DNA of 64,000 nucleotides, taken from NCBI RefSeq assembly GCF_900198625.1, contig NZ_FZPK01000006.1, positions 39,288 through 103,287 on the forward strand, read 5' to 3'. Each line of letters opens with the position of its first letter. The first letter of the stretch is position 1. The notes beneath the pieces were generated by a model that was not told where the DNA came from, did no database searches, and was given only the letters and a program-made list of their open reading frames with translations. The translations under genes were made by a program, and so were the position numbers. Shown here piece after piece: positions 8,278 through 17,644 of this stretch. The stretch is from Helicobacter rappini. GTDB lineage: Bacteria; Campylobacterota; Campylobacteria; Campylobacterales; Helicobacteraceae.

Positions 8278-9573
8278 ATGACAACAAAACATGGCACAAA
8301 ACGCAAGGTATATGACTATACACATAGAGTTCAAACGCTAGATTCTATAAATTATCTTAAACTACATGCGACTTTTTGCCTTATTTTACTGCTTGATGTA
8401 GCCTTGTTTTGCTTCATGACTAGCCAAACGAGCATATATATTAGAGAAGCACATGATTTTTTTAATAAAGATACTCTTCCAAGCTATCTTGCAAATATCG
8501 GCGTATCTTTTATGCAACACTTTTTTCATAATCCATTGTTCAATGATTATGGTATGCGTCTGCCTTTTATATGTCTGCATATACTTAATTGCATACTGAT
8601 GTATAGCATTTCACTACATATCTTGCATAAAAGTAGCGATTCGATTGTATGTGTGCTACTTTTTATGGCGATACCGGGCGTATCAGCCCAAGCTTTAGTT
8701 CTCTCTTACATGGGGGTTTTAACACTTTTATGCTTACTTATTGTGTATTTTCAAGTGCGTTACAAACGCATTGCTTATGAGTTATTTATCATTGCTGTAT
8801 TTTTAGATTCTGGTGCGGCGATCTTGTGTTTAGCTCTCTTTTTTTACGCACTCTTAAAGCGAAAAGCCTATACAATGGTTTTTAGTATGATATGTTTTGG
8901 TGTTAATATGTATCAATTTGCACCTATACATGGCGTCCCAAATTCATATTTTTTCGATACTTTGGGGCTTATGTCGCTGGTTTTTACGCCTGTATTGTTT
9001 GTATATTATGTCGCTGCTACCTATAGCTACACTTTTAAAAAGTCCCCATTATTATTGCATCTCATACCATTTGTTGGATTTTTATTCATCATGCTGTTTT
9101 CAACACGGCAAAAGATTGAAATTGAGAGTTTTTTGCCGCCATTATGCGTTGGGATTCCATTTTTTATGCAAAAGATTCTCTTTGACTTGCGTTCTCGTTT
9201 GCCACAATTTAGAATGCGATATAAGATTCGCATTTATGGGCTTATTTTATTTTTACTATTTGGAAATATAGCGCTTTTTGGCAATAAAATTACCTACTAT
9301 ATAAGTGATGTGCAACATAACTTTGCCTATTCGTTTTATGAAGCAAAAGATATAGCAAAGGAATTGTATAAGCGAAATATAACACATGTCAATGTGCCAA
9401 ATAGTGATTTAGCCCTGCGACTTAACTTTTATGGTATCAACACAGACATAAAAGACAATCCGCCAAAATACACACTCACAGCAAACAATAAAGGCTCTAT
9501 CATAATAACTTATGGCAACACTAAAGTTGCACAATACGCCCTTATCCCTTATAAAATCACGCATAAAAAGTAG
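8278..9573 (+). CDS. polytopic membrane protein, GT-C (family 39)-like
   Basis: A 431-residue inner-membrane protein with roughly nine to ten hydrophobic segments from residue ~28 to ~355 and a soluble C-terminal domain of about 75 residues. The first extracytoplasmic loop carries an acidic site (IREAHDFFN, about 52-60) followed by SFMQHFF...GMRLPFICLHILN. This resembles lipid-linked sugar transferases of the dolichyl-phosphate-mannose/ArnT type, where an acidic residue after TM1 is catalytic. That suggests envelope glycan modification, but the similarity is weak and no substrate can be named. It lies 147 nt downstream of dxs in the same direction, so co-transcription is possible. Confidence 0.5.
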   Translation: MTTKHGTKRKVYDYTHRVQTLDSINYLKLHATFCLILLLDVALFCFMTSQTSIYIREAHDFFNKDTLPSYLANIGVSFMQHFFHNPLFNDYGMRLPFICLHILNCILMYSISLHILHKSSDSIVCVLLFMAIPGVSAQALVLSYMGVLTLLCLLIVYFQVRYKRIAYELFIIAVFLDSGAAILCLALFFYALLKRKAYTMVFSMICFGVNMYQFAPIHGVPNSYFFDTLGLMSLVFTPVLFVYYVAATYSYTFKKSPLLLHLIPFVGFLFIMLFSTRQKIEIESFLPPLCVGIPFFMQKILFDLRSRLPQFRMRYKIRIYGLILFLLFGNIALFGNKITYYISDVQHNFAYSFYEAKDIAKELYKRNITHVNVPNSDLALRLNFYGINTDIKDNPPKYTLTANNKGSIIITYGNTKVAQYALIPYKITHKK

Positions 9574-9929
9574 GGATAGATTCTTATGTGATTTTACCTT
9601 GTAGTTGAATAGAATCTTTAGAGGTTATGCAAGTGTTATTGTGTAATCTTAATTTATCTCAGTTTTTCATGCCCCAATCCCCTAGTCTAATACTAAGAAA
9701 ATATCTTTTTTACTCTTTATGCAACCCTTTAAAACTTAATCAAACATATTTTTATAAGAAAGTATTGAAAGTAATGTAATTTTGCCTTATCAATATGTTT
9801 TTTAGTTATAACAAATATATGAGAGATTAATAGAATTATGTAAAACTTTTAATGTAGGGCTTTGGAGTATTGATACTTTTTTACATTGGTTTTTTAGGTG
9901 CTTGTAAGGTTAAGATATTAGTAGGGTAA
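9574..9929. other. intergenic region with no recognised feature
   Basis: A 356-nt AT-rich spacer between convergent genes (GT-C-like protein and the GT9 gene). Two TAGAATCT octamers are present. I see no tRNA, clear terminator hairpin or open frame with a ribosome-binding site. Confidence 0.5.
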
Positions 9930-11270
9930 TTACCCTCTCTCATCAATAATACTTGCTTGTCTTGTGTATGTAAGGCTAGATTCTGTAATATCTAATCTTT
10001 GGTTTGGTTGTGTGGTTTTAGAATCTTGCAAATTTTTAGAATCTTGTAAGTTAGCAGAATTACTCGCATATTTAGAATCTTTTGTATTTATAGAATCTTG
10101 TGTAATTTTTGAGTTTTGTAGATTGTTAGAATCTTGTATAATGTCTGTATTAGATTCTGTGTCTGCTTGTGATATTGGTGCGTTTAGATTCTGCAATAAA
10201 ATCCGCTCATCTAAGAAGAATTTTGCCTGCAATATGGCTAATACAATATCAGGTGTAATGCTATCCATATTCAATCCATAGTCGCTATACTCATGAGAAT
10301 CTTTTGGGTTAAATAGACCAAAAGGCGTGCAAATTACATGCTTTTTGTTTTGACTGATGGGGGCATATCGGTGCGGATTTATCGTATTTTTATACGGGAA
10401 TATTGAAAAGGTGCTAGTATCAAGTGCGGCAGCAGCGTGTAAAAGCGTGTTATTATTAGCGATAAAAAGGCTACTTAGGTGGATTAGGGCTAGGATTTGT
10501 GTGATAGTATTTGTTTTTGTCGTGCTGTCTTGTGCTGTGCTAGAAAAAAGATTTTTTTGTGAGAGATTTGGGAATTGTGAAAGCATAGCTTGATAACCTT
10601 GCATTTCATCAATTGGGGCTAGTATCAATACATTATGAAACTTAGCGAGGGCATTTGCAATGGTGAAAAAATGCCTACTCTTCCAGCCTAGCTCTTGCAA
10701 TCCATAACTTGGACAGATTGCAATATAGCTAGTGTCTAGGGTTGTGTCAAACTTCTGCGCGATAATCTCTTGGGCGGTGGCTATATCGCTTAGTTTTAGA
10801 TATAGCTTTGGATATATGAATTGTTTGCATTGCAGAAATCGCAGTAAATCAAAGTTATATTCAGCTTCATGTTTGTTATTTAATGTGCGTTTTTGCTTAA
10901 TTTTATAGTTAAAAAGAAGTGAATAAAAGTGTGAAAATACACCTATTCTAGCTTTAATCCCAGCACGAAATAATGCTATTGTGCTTTTTTTATCAGCTAC
11001 AAGTGAGAGTGAAATATTAATCTTTGCATTTTTTAAGGATTTTGCTAGATTTGGGTCTGTGTCAATGCAAAAAATCTTGTGTATATGTGGATTATTTTGA
11101 AAAAAGTCTTGCATACTTGAGTGCAAAAGAAAGCTAATTTTAGAGTTTGGAAACTCATTTGCAAGGGCATTTATGCAATGCAGGGAGAGTATAAGACTTG
11201 CACCATTTTTATACTCATTGCAATGAACGAGTAGAAAATGATAAGGGTTATTTGTATTTAGTGTTAGCAT
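9930..11270 (-). CDS. glycosyltransferase family 9 (heptosyltransferase-like)
   Basis: Resembles ADP-heptose:LPS heptosyltransferases, which extend the inner core of lipopolysaccharide at the cytoplasmic face. The N-terminal half begins NPYHFLLVHCNEYKNGASLILSLH and includes FPNSKISFLLH; the second Rossmann half has SYIAICPSYGLQELGWKSRHF and the donor-site region LIHLSSLFIANNNTLLHAAAALD (about 275-297). The usual Asp of the nDsg motif is replaced by Asn (NNNT). The last ~85 residues are an Asn/Asp/Ser/Lys-rich tail (NLQNSKITQDSINTKDSK...) made of AGATTCTA-type DNA repeats. ATG at 11270 has AAAAGGC upstream and starts 12 nt after aroK stops, so aroK and this gene form an operon. Exact sugar specificity is unknown. 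Confidence 0.7.
   Translation of the reverse strand: MLTLNTNNPYHFLLVHCNEYKNGASLILSLHCINALANEFPNSKISFLLHSSMQDFFQNNPHIHKIFCIDTDPNLAKSLKNAKINISLSLVADKKSTIALFRAGIKARIGVFSHFYSLLFNYKIKQKRTLNNKHEAEYNFDLLRFLQCKQFIYPKLYLKLSDIATAQEIIAQKFDTTLDTSYIAICPSYGLQELGWKSRHFFTIANALAKFHNVLILAPIDEMQGYQAMLSQFPNLSQKNLFSSTAQDSTTKTNTITQILALIHLSSLFIANNNTLLHAAAALDTSTFSIFPYKNTINPHRYAPISQNKKHVICTPFGLFNPKDSHEYSDYGLNMDSITPDIVLAILQAKFFLDERILLQNLNAPISQADTESNTDIIQDSNNLQNSKITQDSINTKDSKYASNSANLQDSKNLQDSKTTQPNQRLDITESSLTYTRQASIIDERG
10016..10165. repeat. degenerate octamer-based repeat encoding GT9 tail
   Basis: TTTAGAATCTTG-type units recur about every 18-36 nt through this stretch (for example at 10016, 10037, 10072 and 10092), giving a DSK/DSI/DSN-rich C-terminal tail in the minus-strand protein. 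It looks like expansion of the genome-wide TAGAATCT octamer rather than a normal domain. Confidence 0.6.
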
Positions 11271-11282
11271 GAATATGCCTTT

Positions 11283-11795
11283 TTATTGTGGGTGTATAGG
11301 TTTTGTGTGCAGTAGAGATATGATTCTATCAACTATTGCTTGTGTATCTTGTCTAGAATCTATAATGTAATCACATGAGTTTTCATATATTTTAATGCGT
11401 TCATTATAGAGGGCTTTGGCTGTAGATATGTCATCAAATAGAGGTCGTGTGTTTTCTTTTGTGGCTTCTTTTAAAATGCGTTGTGTGATTGTATCAAAAT
11501 CGCTTTGCAAATAGAAACATACACCAAGCCCTCTTACATTATTAAAGATTGGCATACCACCACCTGTTGCGATAATATACCCTTTTTGTGTGGAAAAAGA
11601 TTCTATAAAAAGAGATTCTAAATGGCGGAAATATGCCTCGCCTTTATATGTGAAAATATCTTTAACACTGCTTTTTTCCTTCTTCGCTATATATGTATCA
11701 CTATCTATAAAGGGCATATTTAGGGCTGTTGCAAGTAGCTTTGCGATGGTGCTTTTACCGCTACCCATAAAGCCTATTAAGATGATATTATCCAT
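11283..11795 (-). CDS. aroK: shikimate kinase
   Basis: Phosphorylates shikimate at the 3-OH in the chorismate pathway, using ATP. Walker A GFMGSGKST is at residues 8-16, the shikimate-binding DSD at about 32-34, EAYFRHLES with its conserved Arg at about 52-60 and the GGG motif (ATGGGMPIF) at about 76-84. The lid (ENTRPLF) is also present. Length (170 aa) is normal. It lies just upstream of the GT9 gene on the same strand. Confidence 0.95.
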   Translation of the reverse strand: MDNIILIGFMGSGKSTIAKLLATALNMPFIDSDTYIAKKEKSSVKDIFTYKGEAYFRHLESLFIESFSTQKGYIIATGGGMPIFNNVRGLGVCFYLQSDFDTITQRILKEATKENTRPLFDDISTAKALYNERIKIYENSCDYIIDSRQDTQAIVDRIISLLHTKPIHPQ

Positions 11796-11893
11796 TGCTT
11801 GTCTCTCTTTTGTTTTATTAAAGCGTTTTTCGTGGTGGTTTTAATTGAGTATTATAACAAATATTTGGGGTTATATGATGAAGAACAAGCATA

Positions 11894-13021
11894 CTATACA
11901 TACACCCTTGCGACGCGTTTTGATACTGCACAGGTAAGCTCATAATTAATCGTGCCTATGTGTGCGGCTAGCTCATCTACGCTAAGAATATTGCCAAAAT
12001 CATCATAGCCAAACAACACAGCACAATCTCCCACCTTCACTTCTTCTATATCACTCACATCAACCATGCATTGATCCATGCAGATATTACCTATAACCCT
12101 TGCTCTTTTACCGCGTATTAAAACTTCTGCTTTATTAGATAAAAGTCGCATATATCCATCAGCGTAGCCCACTGGTAATGTAGCGATTTTAGTTTTCTTA
12201 TGTGTGATAAAAGTGCCACCATAACTCACACATTCATTCGTATCAACTTCTTTAATATGCACGATATGCGCTCTAAAACTCATAACAGGTTTTAACTCTA
12301 AGCCTTGCATATCCATCGCAAAAGATGGCTTTAAACCATAGGCAATGATACCAAGTCTTACCATATCTAAATGCGTTTTACTCGCATTCATAATACTTGC
12401 ACTATTAGCACAATGTAGCAGTGTATCTTCATGCTTAGGAAGCAAAGATACAAAAGCACAAAATCGTTCATACTGCAGATTCAAATATCCCAAATCACAA
12501 TCTGCACTCGCAAAATGCGTAAAGATACCGCGTATAAAAACATTTGAGAGTTTTGCTATTTCATGGATTTCATTGAGACTTTTTGAATCGCATTGATAGC
12601 CAATTCGATTCATACCAGTATCAAGCTTGATATGTATTTTTGCTTGTTTATTCTGTCTTTTTGCACTTTTATTTAGCTCTCTTGCCATGTCTATATCATA
12701 TACGCATAGCTCAATGTCATGCTTAATCGCCTCATCAACGACAGAAGGCGGCGTATATCCCAAGACTAGAATCTTAGCTTGTGTTAAATGCTCTCTTAGC
12801 TCCATTGCCTCATCAAAAGTGGCAACACCTACTTGATAGATTCCGTGTGTTAGGGCGAGTTTTCCCAACTTTAATGCGCCATGCCCATACGCATCAGCCT
12901 TTAAGACTAACATTAAATATGTGCGTTGTGGCACATATTCGCGTATCAGCTTTAGATTATGTAGAAAATGGTCTGTATGAATATTTGCATAGACATAACG
13001 CTTTAAATCTTTATGTGCCAT
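11894..13021 (-). CDS. alr: alanine racemase
   Basis: PLP-dependent enzyme making D-alanine for peptidoglycan. The PLP lysine lies in LVLKADAYGHG (about residues 39-49). The second-domain catalytic Tyr is in ECVSYGGTF (about 256-264), and MVRLGIIAYGL and IGNICMDQCMVDVSD are typical. The length (375 aa) is standard. It starts at ATG facing nikR (divergent, 175-nt spacer) and lies about 100 nt upstream of aroK on the same strand. Confidence 0.95.
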   Translation of the reverse strand: MAHKDLKRYVYANIHTDHFLHNLKLIREYVPQRTYLMLVLKADAYGHGALKLGKLALTHGIYQVGVATFDEAMELREHLTQAKILVLGYTPPSVVDEAIKHDIELCVYDIDMARELNKSAKRQNKQAKIHIKLDTGMNRIGYQCDSKSLNEIHEIAKLSNVFIRGIFTHFASADCDLGYLNLQYERFCAFVSLLPKHEDTLLHCANSASIMNASKTHLDMVRLGIIAYGLKPSFAMDMQGLELKPVMSFRAHIVHIKEVDTNECVSYGGTFITHKKTKIATLPVGYADGYMRLLSNKAEVLIRGKRARVIGNICMDQCMVDVSDIEEVKVGDCAVLFGYDDFGNILSVDELAAHIGTINYELTCAVSKRVARVYV

Positions 13022-13136
13022 TGTGTTGCTTTCGTGGTTTGATAATATTTTGTAATTCTACTTAAAACTTTGCTAAGTGTTGTTAGCTTTTCATTTGTAA
13101 TATGGCTATGAAATATTTAATTTATATAGAGTTTGC

Positions 13137-13142
13137 TATAAT
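13137..13142 (+). promoter_or_regulatory. -10 box of nikR promoter
   Basis: TATAAT preceded by TGC (extended -10 style), 55 nt upstream of the nikR ATG, in the divergent alr-nikR spacer. No other comparably good -10 is visible in this spacer on the plus strand. A NikR operator could not be recognised with confidence. Confidence 0.5.
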
Positions 13143-13196
13143 TATGCGAGTTTTTGAGTGATTTATAAACTAGATTCTAAATAAAATGAGATAGAT

Positions 13197-13667
13197 ATGC
13201 GACAGGTAAAGAGTGAAAAAACACAAGAAAATAAAGATTCAATTATTCGTTTTTCTGTGTCCTTGCCATTGGGGTTGCTTGATGAGCTTGATAGTAAGAT
13301 TACGCAAAATGGCTATACTTCGCGTTCAGAACTTATCCGCGATATGATACGCGAAAAGCTAGTCGATGAAAAATGGGATAAGGGCGAGAGTGAGGGGACA
13401 AAAGAGCATTTAGGTGTGTTGGTGTTGATTTATGATCATCATCAAAGAGGGCTAAATCAAAAAAAGAATGAAATAGAACATAATAATCATTTAGTGCAAA
13501 TTATCTGCACAACGCATGTGCATGTCGATCATCATAATTGCCTTGAAACCATTATCCTTAAAGGCAAGAAAGAAGATATTGAAAAGCTGTGCATAGAGAT
13601 TGGTGGATTACTTGGGGTTAAATTTGCAAAACTCACACGCACTGCAAGTTTTATGGAGCAAATGTAG
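13197..13667 (+). CDS. nikR: nickel-responsive transcriptional regulator NikR
   Basis: Ribbon-helix-helix repressor/activator controlling nickel uptake, urease and hydrogenase genes in Helicobacter. The N-terminal RHH domain ([20 protein letters not shown], then [16 protein letters not shown]; about residues 21-58) is followed by the ACT-like metal-binding domain. The nickel ligands are visible as the His before NHLVQII and the cluster [12 protein letters not shown] (about 102-113), matching the His-His-His-Cys set of known NikR. The length (156 aa) is normal. Its presence implies nickel enzymes in this organism, relevant to the broken hypF later in the window. Confidence 0.96.
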   Translation: MRQVKSEKTQENKDSIIRFSVSLPLGLLDELDSKITQNGYTSRSELIRDMIREKLVDEKWDKGESEGTKEHLGVLVLIYDHHQRGLNQKKNEIEHNNHLVQIICTTHVHVDHHNCLETIILKGKKEDIEKLCIEIGGLLGVKFAKLTRTASFMEQM

Positions 13668-14222
13668 TTTTTGTGTTGTGTATTTATCCGCAATAAATTA
13701 AGATTCTGAATTTCCATAGATATAAGTTATGTCATGTTGTGTAATGCGTTAAAGTCTTGGAATAAGGACATACAATGTGTTTTTAGAGATCAAGTTGCTA
13801 TTTAAAAGACTTTTTGTTTGTGATAATCTTGTCAATTACATGGCTTTGAATAATACACATGTTGTAATTAAGATAGAGAAACTTTTTATATAGAATCTCA
13901 TATTTATAAAAACTCTGCAAAAAGCCGCTCTAGCGATATAATGCAATTAATTAACTGCAAACTAGTTGCAGAAAAAAAGAATAAGAAATCAATCAATATA
14001 GCTATATACAATTAGTGAGAGTGGCAATCGTGCAGGCAGCTAATAAATTTCTCAAACAATACTTCTTAAAGATTATCAAAAAGGTTGGCATTTCTGCAAT
14101 TTTTAGTAATTAATGTAATTTTATGAACAATCAATAAAAAGAAAGAACAAACAAACAACGCTAGTTCCAACTTTATATCAAGCAGGAAGAGCATGTTTTA
14201 ATGCGTATATTGTAGGCAATTT
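13668..14222. other. intergenic region between nikR and tig
   Basis: A 555-nt AT-rich spacer between convergent nikR and tig. It holds a short dyad CTGCAA-N5-TTGCAG at 13955-13971, not followed by a clear T-tract on either strand. No tRNA, no open frame with a ribosome-binding site and no dispersed palindrome was seen. Its length is unusual for this compact genome. Confidence 0.5.
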
Positions 14223-15515
14223 CTACTTAATCCCATTATGCTTATCAAGCAAGTGCGTGATAACTCTATCTTCGATGATTGCCATTTTTACTGCTGGTAG
14301 AAGGTTGTTCTTGCGATAATGCTCGATTACTTCTTGTGGATTTTGTCCGCTCATCATAGATTCATAATAAAGCGTTTGAAATACTTCATTATCATCTACG
14401 CTGATTTTCTCTTGTTTTGCGAGTTTATCCACGACAAAAGTAACTTTTACACTCATCTCAGCCTTTGGTCTTTGTGCTTCTCTTAGCTCTTTTACCTTAT
14501 CTTCATTGCCCCTTAAAGCTTCAATTTCTTCTTGCTTCATGCTAGATATTTCATTATTAAGCAATACATTCATTTCTTGCTCTAAAATATTTTCCGGTAA
14601 ATCAAATGTGAATTTCTTTGCGATATTTTCTAGGGCTTCTTCTTTTAGCTTTTCATTATAAAGCTTCATTTTAGATTCTCTCTCTAAATCTTTTTTGATT
14701 TGATCTTTTAGTGTTGCAAGAGTATTCTCTTCTTTATCACCTAGAATAGCCTTTGCAAAGGCATCATCAATAGTTACTTCATCTTTTTGCTTGATAGCAT
14801 GTAATTTTACCTTAAATTGCACGGCTTTTCCTGCAAGGTTTGGGGCTTGATAATTCTCTGGGAAAGTTACATCAATCATCTTTTCTTCACCCACACTCAT
14901 GCCAATCAAAGCATCTTCAAAGCCGGGGATAAACTGATTGGAACCGATTGTTAAATCAAACTTTTCTGCCTTGCCACCATCAAATGCCTTGCCATCTAAA
15001 AACCCTTCAAAATCAATATGCGCTATATGTCCGCTTTTTAGCTTTTTAGCTTTTGATGGCACGACTGGAGCACGATTTTTTGCGAGTTGCTCTAATCGCT
15101 CATCTACTTGCTTGTCAGTGATTTTTTCAGGTTTAAACTTTGGCATACAAGAGATTGCATCATCGACGCTAAATGTCGGTGTAATGCCAATTTTAAGCTC
15201 AATATCAATACCACTTTCACTTTCTTCAAACTTTGAGATAAGCGGCTGCCCTATTACATCTTTTTCGGTGATATTTAATGCCTTAATAGCATTCGCAAAA
15301 AACTCATTAATGCTTTGCTGACGAGATTCTTCAAGCAGACTATCTCTATATCGCTCTTTTACAATACGCACTGGGACTTTACCTTTTCTAAAGCCATCTA
15401 GCTTCATAGTCTTTGCATACTTACTTGCAAGTGTTTCAATGTGTTTATTAATCGTTTCAATAGCGATTTTTCCACTTGCTTTTGCATTTGCTTCATTAAT
15501 TCTTTCTGTATTCAT
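14223..15515 (-). CDS. tig: trigger factor chaperone
   Basis: Ribosome-associated folding chaperone and peptidyl-prolyl isomerase. The ribosome-binding signature GFRKGKVP is near residues 42-49. The FKBP-type PPIase domain spans about 150-235 (HIDFEGFLDGKAFDGG...IPGFEDALIGMSVGEEKMI), followed by the helical C-terminal arms. Length (430 aa) is normal. It is divergent from fliI across an 80-nt spacer. Confidence 0.96.
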   Translation of the reverse strand: MNTERINEANAKASGKIAIETINKHIETLASKYAKTMKLDGFRKGKVPVRIVKERYRDSLLEESRQQSINEFFANAIKALNITEKDVIGQPLISKFEESESGIDIELKIGITPTFSVDDAISCMPKFKPEKITDKQVDERLEQLAKNRAPVVPSKAKKLKSGHIAHIDFEGFLDGKAFDGGKAEKFDLTIGSNQFIPGFEDALIGMSVGEEKMIDVTFPENYQAPNLAGKAVQFKVKLHAIKQKDEVTIDDAFAKAILGDKEENTLATLKDQIKKDLERESKMKLYNEKLKEEALENIAKKFTFDLPENILEQEMNVLLNNEISSMKQEEIEALRGNEDKVKELREAQRPKAEMSVKVTFVVDKLAKQEKISVDDNEVFQTLYYESMMSGQNPQEVIEHYRKNNLLPAVKMAIIEDRVITHLLDKHNGIK

Positions 15516-15538
15516 AACTATCCTTAAGGGTTTTTAAG

Positions 15539-15544
15539 TATAAT
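15539..15544 (+). promoter_or_regulatory. -10 box of fliI promoter in tig-fliI divergent spacer
   Basis: TATAAT lies 52 nt before the fliI ATG, and AAGGAGC (15585-15591) is the ribosome-binding site. On the opposite strand TATACT (complementary to about 15538-15543) could serve tig, so the two divergent promoters probably overlap. Confidence 0.45.
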
Positions 15545-15595
15545 TTCGTATTGTAACCAAATTTTTATTGTTTGTAAATCTTTTAAGGAGCAAAA

Positions 15596-16963
15596 ATGTC
15601 TAAAACACATGATAACAACGCAAAACAACAAACTATTAAAATTGCTTCTATTGAGAATCTAAAACAAAAATTAAGCCTTACAACGAATCTTTCGCCAAAT
15701 TTTGGTGAGATTATCTCTGTGGAGACAAATATCATAAAAGCGGTGGGTTTATCGCCGAGTGTGGGCGATGTCGTATGGCTTATCCGCGGTAATGATACAC
15801 GCACAGAGGGCATTGTAATCGCTACGCATAAGGAAGTCTTTAGCATTAGTCCTTTCAGCTTTACAGAAGGCTTTAAAAGTGGTGATAGAGTAATGATTGC
15901 AAAAGAGGGTTTAAATATCCCTGTGGGCGATGAGCTTTTAGGGCGAGTGATAAATCCTTTAGGTGTGCCACTTGATAGTCTTGGGGCGTTATATGCGAGT
16001 GCTTGCACCCCTATCATTAACGCACCTATTTCTGCGTTAAAACGGGGGCTTATAGATGAAGTCTTTAGTGTGGGGGTAAAAAGCATAGATTCTTTACTTA
16101 CTTGCGGTAAAGGGCAGAAAATGGGAATCTTTGCTGGGTCTGGTGTGGGTAAATCAACACTCATGGGTATGATTGTAAAAGGGAGTGCCGCACAAATAAA
16201 GGTTGTCGCACTAATCGGGGAACGGGGCAGAGAAGTGCCTGAATTTATTGAGAAAAACTTAGGTGGGAATCTTGAAAATACCGTGCTTGTCGTAGCAACG
16301 AGTGATGACTCGCCGCTTATGCGAAAATATGGGGCATTTTCAGCTATGGCGATAGCGGAGTTTTTTAAGGATAAAGGGCATGATGTGCTATTTATCATGG
16401 ATTCTGTAACGCGTTTCGCAATGGCTCAAAGAGAGATAGGACTAGCTTTAGGAGAGCCACCAACAAGTAAGGGCTATCCGCCTTCAGTTTTAACGCTTTT
16501 GCCGCAGTTAATGGAGCGTGCTGGTAAGGAAGAGGGTAAAGGTAGCATTACCGCATTTTTCACTGTGCTTATGGAGGGCGATGATTTAAATGATCCTATT
16601 GCCGATCAAAGTAGAAGTATTTTGGACGGGCATATTATGCTTGATAGGAATCTAACTGATTTTGGAATCTATCCGCCTATTAATATACTAAACTCATCAT
16701 CAAGGGTTATGCACGATATTATCTCACAAGAGCATAAAAATGCTGCAAGGAAATTTCGCCGTATGCAAGCTCTTTTGAAAGAAAATGAAGTGCTAATCCG
16801 CATAGGCAGCTATCATAAAGGCAATGATGTCGAGCTTGATGAAGCGATTGATAAAAAAGCATTAATGGAAGAGTTTCTAGGACAAGATGAAAATATACAA
16901 TCAAGTTATGAAGAAAGCATTACGCAAATGATAGAGATAGCAAATAGTGGTGGTATGCAGTAA
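15596..16963 (+). CDS. fliI: flagellum-specific ATPase FliI
   Basis: Hexameric ATPase of the flagellar type III export apparatus. An F1-beta-like N-terminal barrel (about 30-100) leads to Walker A GIFAGSGVGKSTLMGM (about 179-194), the GERGREVPEF segment, Walker B DVLFIMDSVTRFAMAQREIGLA and the P-loop ATPase signature PPSVLTLLPQLMERAG. The length (455 aa) is typical. It is not next to other flagellar genes here, consistent with the scattered flagellar loci of Helicobacter. ATP synthase beta or alpha is excluded by the FliI-type DQSRSILDGHIMLDRNL block. Confidence 0.95.
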   Translation: MSKTHDNNAKQQTIKIASIENLKQKLSLTTNLSPNFGEIISVETNIIKAVGLSPSVGDVVWLIRGNDTRTEGIVIATHKEVFSISPFSFTEGFKSGDRVMIAKEGLNIPVGDELLGRVINPLGVPLDSLGALYASACTPIINAPISALKRGLIDEVFSVGVKSIDSLLTCGKGQKMGIFAGSGVGKSTLMGMIVKGSAAQIKVVALIGERGREVPEFIEKNLGGNLENTVLVVATSDDSPLMRKYGAFSAMAIAEFFKDKGHDVLFIMDSVTRFAMAQREIGLALGEPPTSKGYPPSVLTLLPQLMERAGKEEGKGSITAFFTVLMEGDDLNDPIADQSRSILDGHIMLDRNLTDFGIYPPINILNSSSRVMHDIISQEHKNAARKFRRMQALLKENEVLIRIGSYHKGNDVELDEAIDKKALMEEFLGQDENIQSSYEESITQMIEIANSGGMQ

Positions 16964-17041
16964 AATTTTGTTTTGGTTTAGAAACTAGAGTAAAACTTAA
17001 CTATTTTAATGTTTAAGGCTATACAGAATGTAGGGTTTGGC

Positions 17042-17081
17042 TGCAAATCTATCATGATTCTAACTTATAGATAGATTTGCA
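17042..17081. terminator. bidirectional hairpin between fliI and small convergent gene
   Basis: TGCAAATCTATC at 17042-17053 is perfectly complementary to GATAGATTTGCA at 17070-17081 (12-bp stem, 16-nt loop). A T-rich stretch (GTAGTTTTTATT) follows on the plus strand. It lies between the convergent fliI and 60-aa gene, as expected for a terminator, though the T-tract starts some nt after the stem. Confidence 0.6.
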
Positions 17082-17155
17082 TTGTAGTTTTTATTAAAGC
17101 TGTGTTGATTCAAGCTTTAATGCTGTGGTAAGAGACTTAGACTTAGCAGATTATC

Positions 17156-17338
17156 TTATAATAATCCTCTTTTTCTAATCTCCGCTTCAAGTATTGCTCT
17201 AACCCTATCACTCTCGGCATTATTATAGCGATCCAACAACTGAGAATCACTCATGTTAGCAGCTTGTTTTCTCACTTGACTTTCCATCGCATCAACAGCC
17301 GAATCCATAAAGCCCTTAGCCTTATCCCAAAATCCCAT
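17156..17338 (-). CDS. small protein MGFWDKAKGF family, unknown function
   Basis: A 60-residue protein beginning MGFWDKAKGFMDSAVDAMES, with an amphipathic N-terminal helix and a charged C-terminal half (LDRYNNAESDRVRAILEAEIRKRG). It has no signal peptide or membrane span. It starts at ATG with AAAGG upstream. Similar short proteins occur in proteobacterial genomes without assigned function; I do not recognise a name. An A13 (T13 on its strand) homopolymer about 50-65 nt upstream of the ATG may sit in its promoter. Confidence 0.65.
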   Translation of the reverse strand: MGFWDKAKGFMDSAVDAMESQVRKQAANMSDSQLLDRYNNAESDRVRAILEAEIRKRGLL

Positions 17339-17389
17339 GTTTATCCTTTATAATAAAATATACGCACATGCGGCGCAACTGAATTCTAC

Positions 17390-17402
17390 AAAAAAAAAAA
17401 AA
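17390..17402. repeat. A13 homopolymer upstream of the 60-aa gene
   Basis: Thirteen consecutive A on the plus strand, i.e. T13 on the coding strand of the gene starting at 17338. Downstream on that strand is TATTTTATTATAAAGG, a plausible -10 area plus ribosome-binding site. The tract would therefore be just upstream of the core promoter, a position where length changes can alter expression in Helicobacter. Confidence 0.7.
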
Positions 17403-17644
17403 CAAATCAAGGGCATAAAGTCTTTTTTATAATAAAACCATAATGACCATCAAAGTATAAAGAAAATGTAGTGCAAATGAGAAAAATAGCAAATAAAGGC
17501 ATGAAAGACAGGGTTGTTTAGTTCTATAATATCTACAATAGTTTTATCCATAAAACAAAAATTACAACTTCATGAAGCTTTTACCCTTTTATTTCAAAGG
17601 TTCAAAATGACAAGAAACTCGAGATTAAATATCACATAAACTCC

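Noticed and set aside
13955..13971. CTGCAA-N5-TTGCAG dyad as a terminator
   Set aside because: Stem is only 6 bp, no T-tract follows on either strand, and it is far from both gene ends.
15583..16398. 271-codon frame antisense to fliI
   Set aside because: It is the complement of a strongly conserved gene, rich in Ser/Pro/Phe, with no ribosome site; a typical shadow frame.
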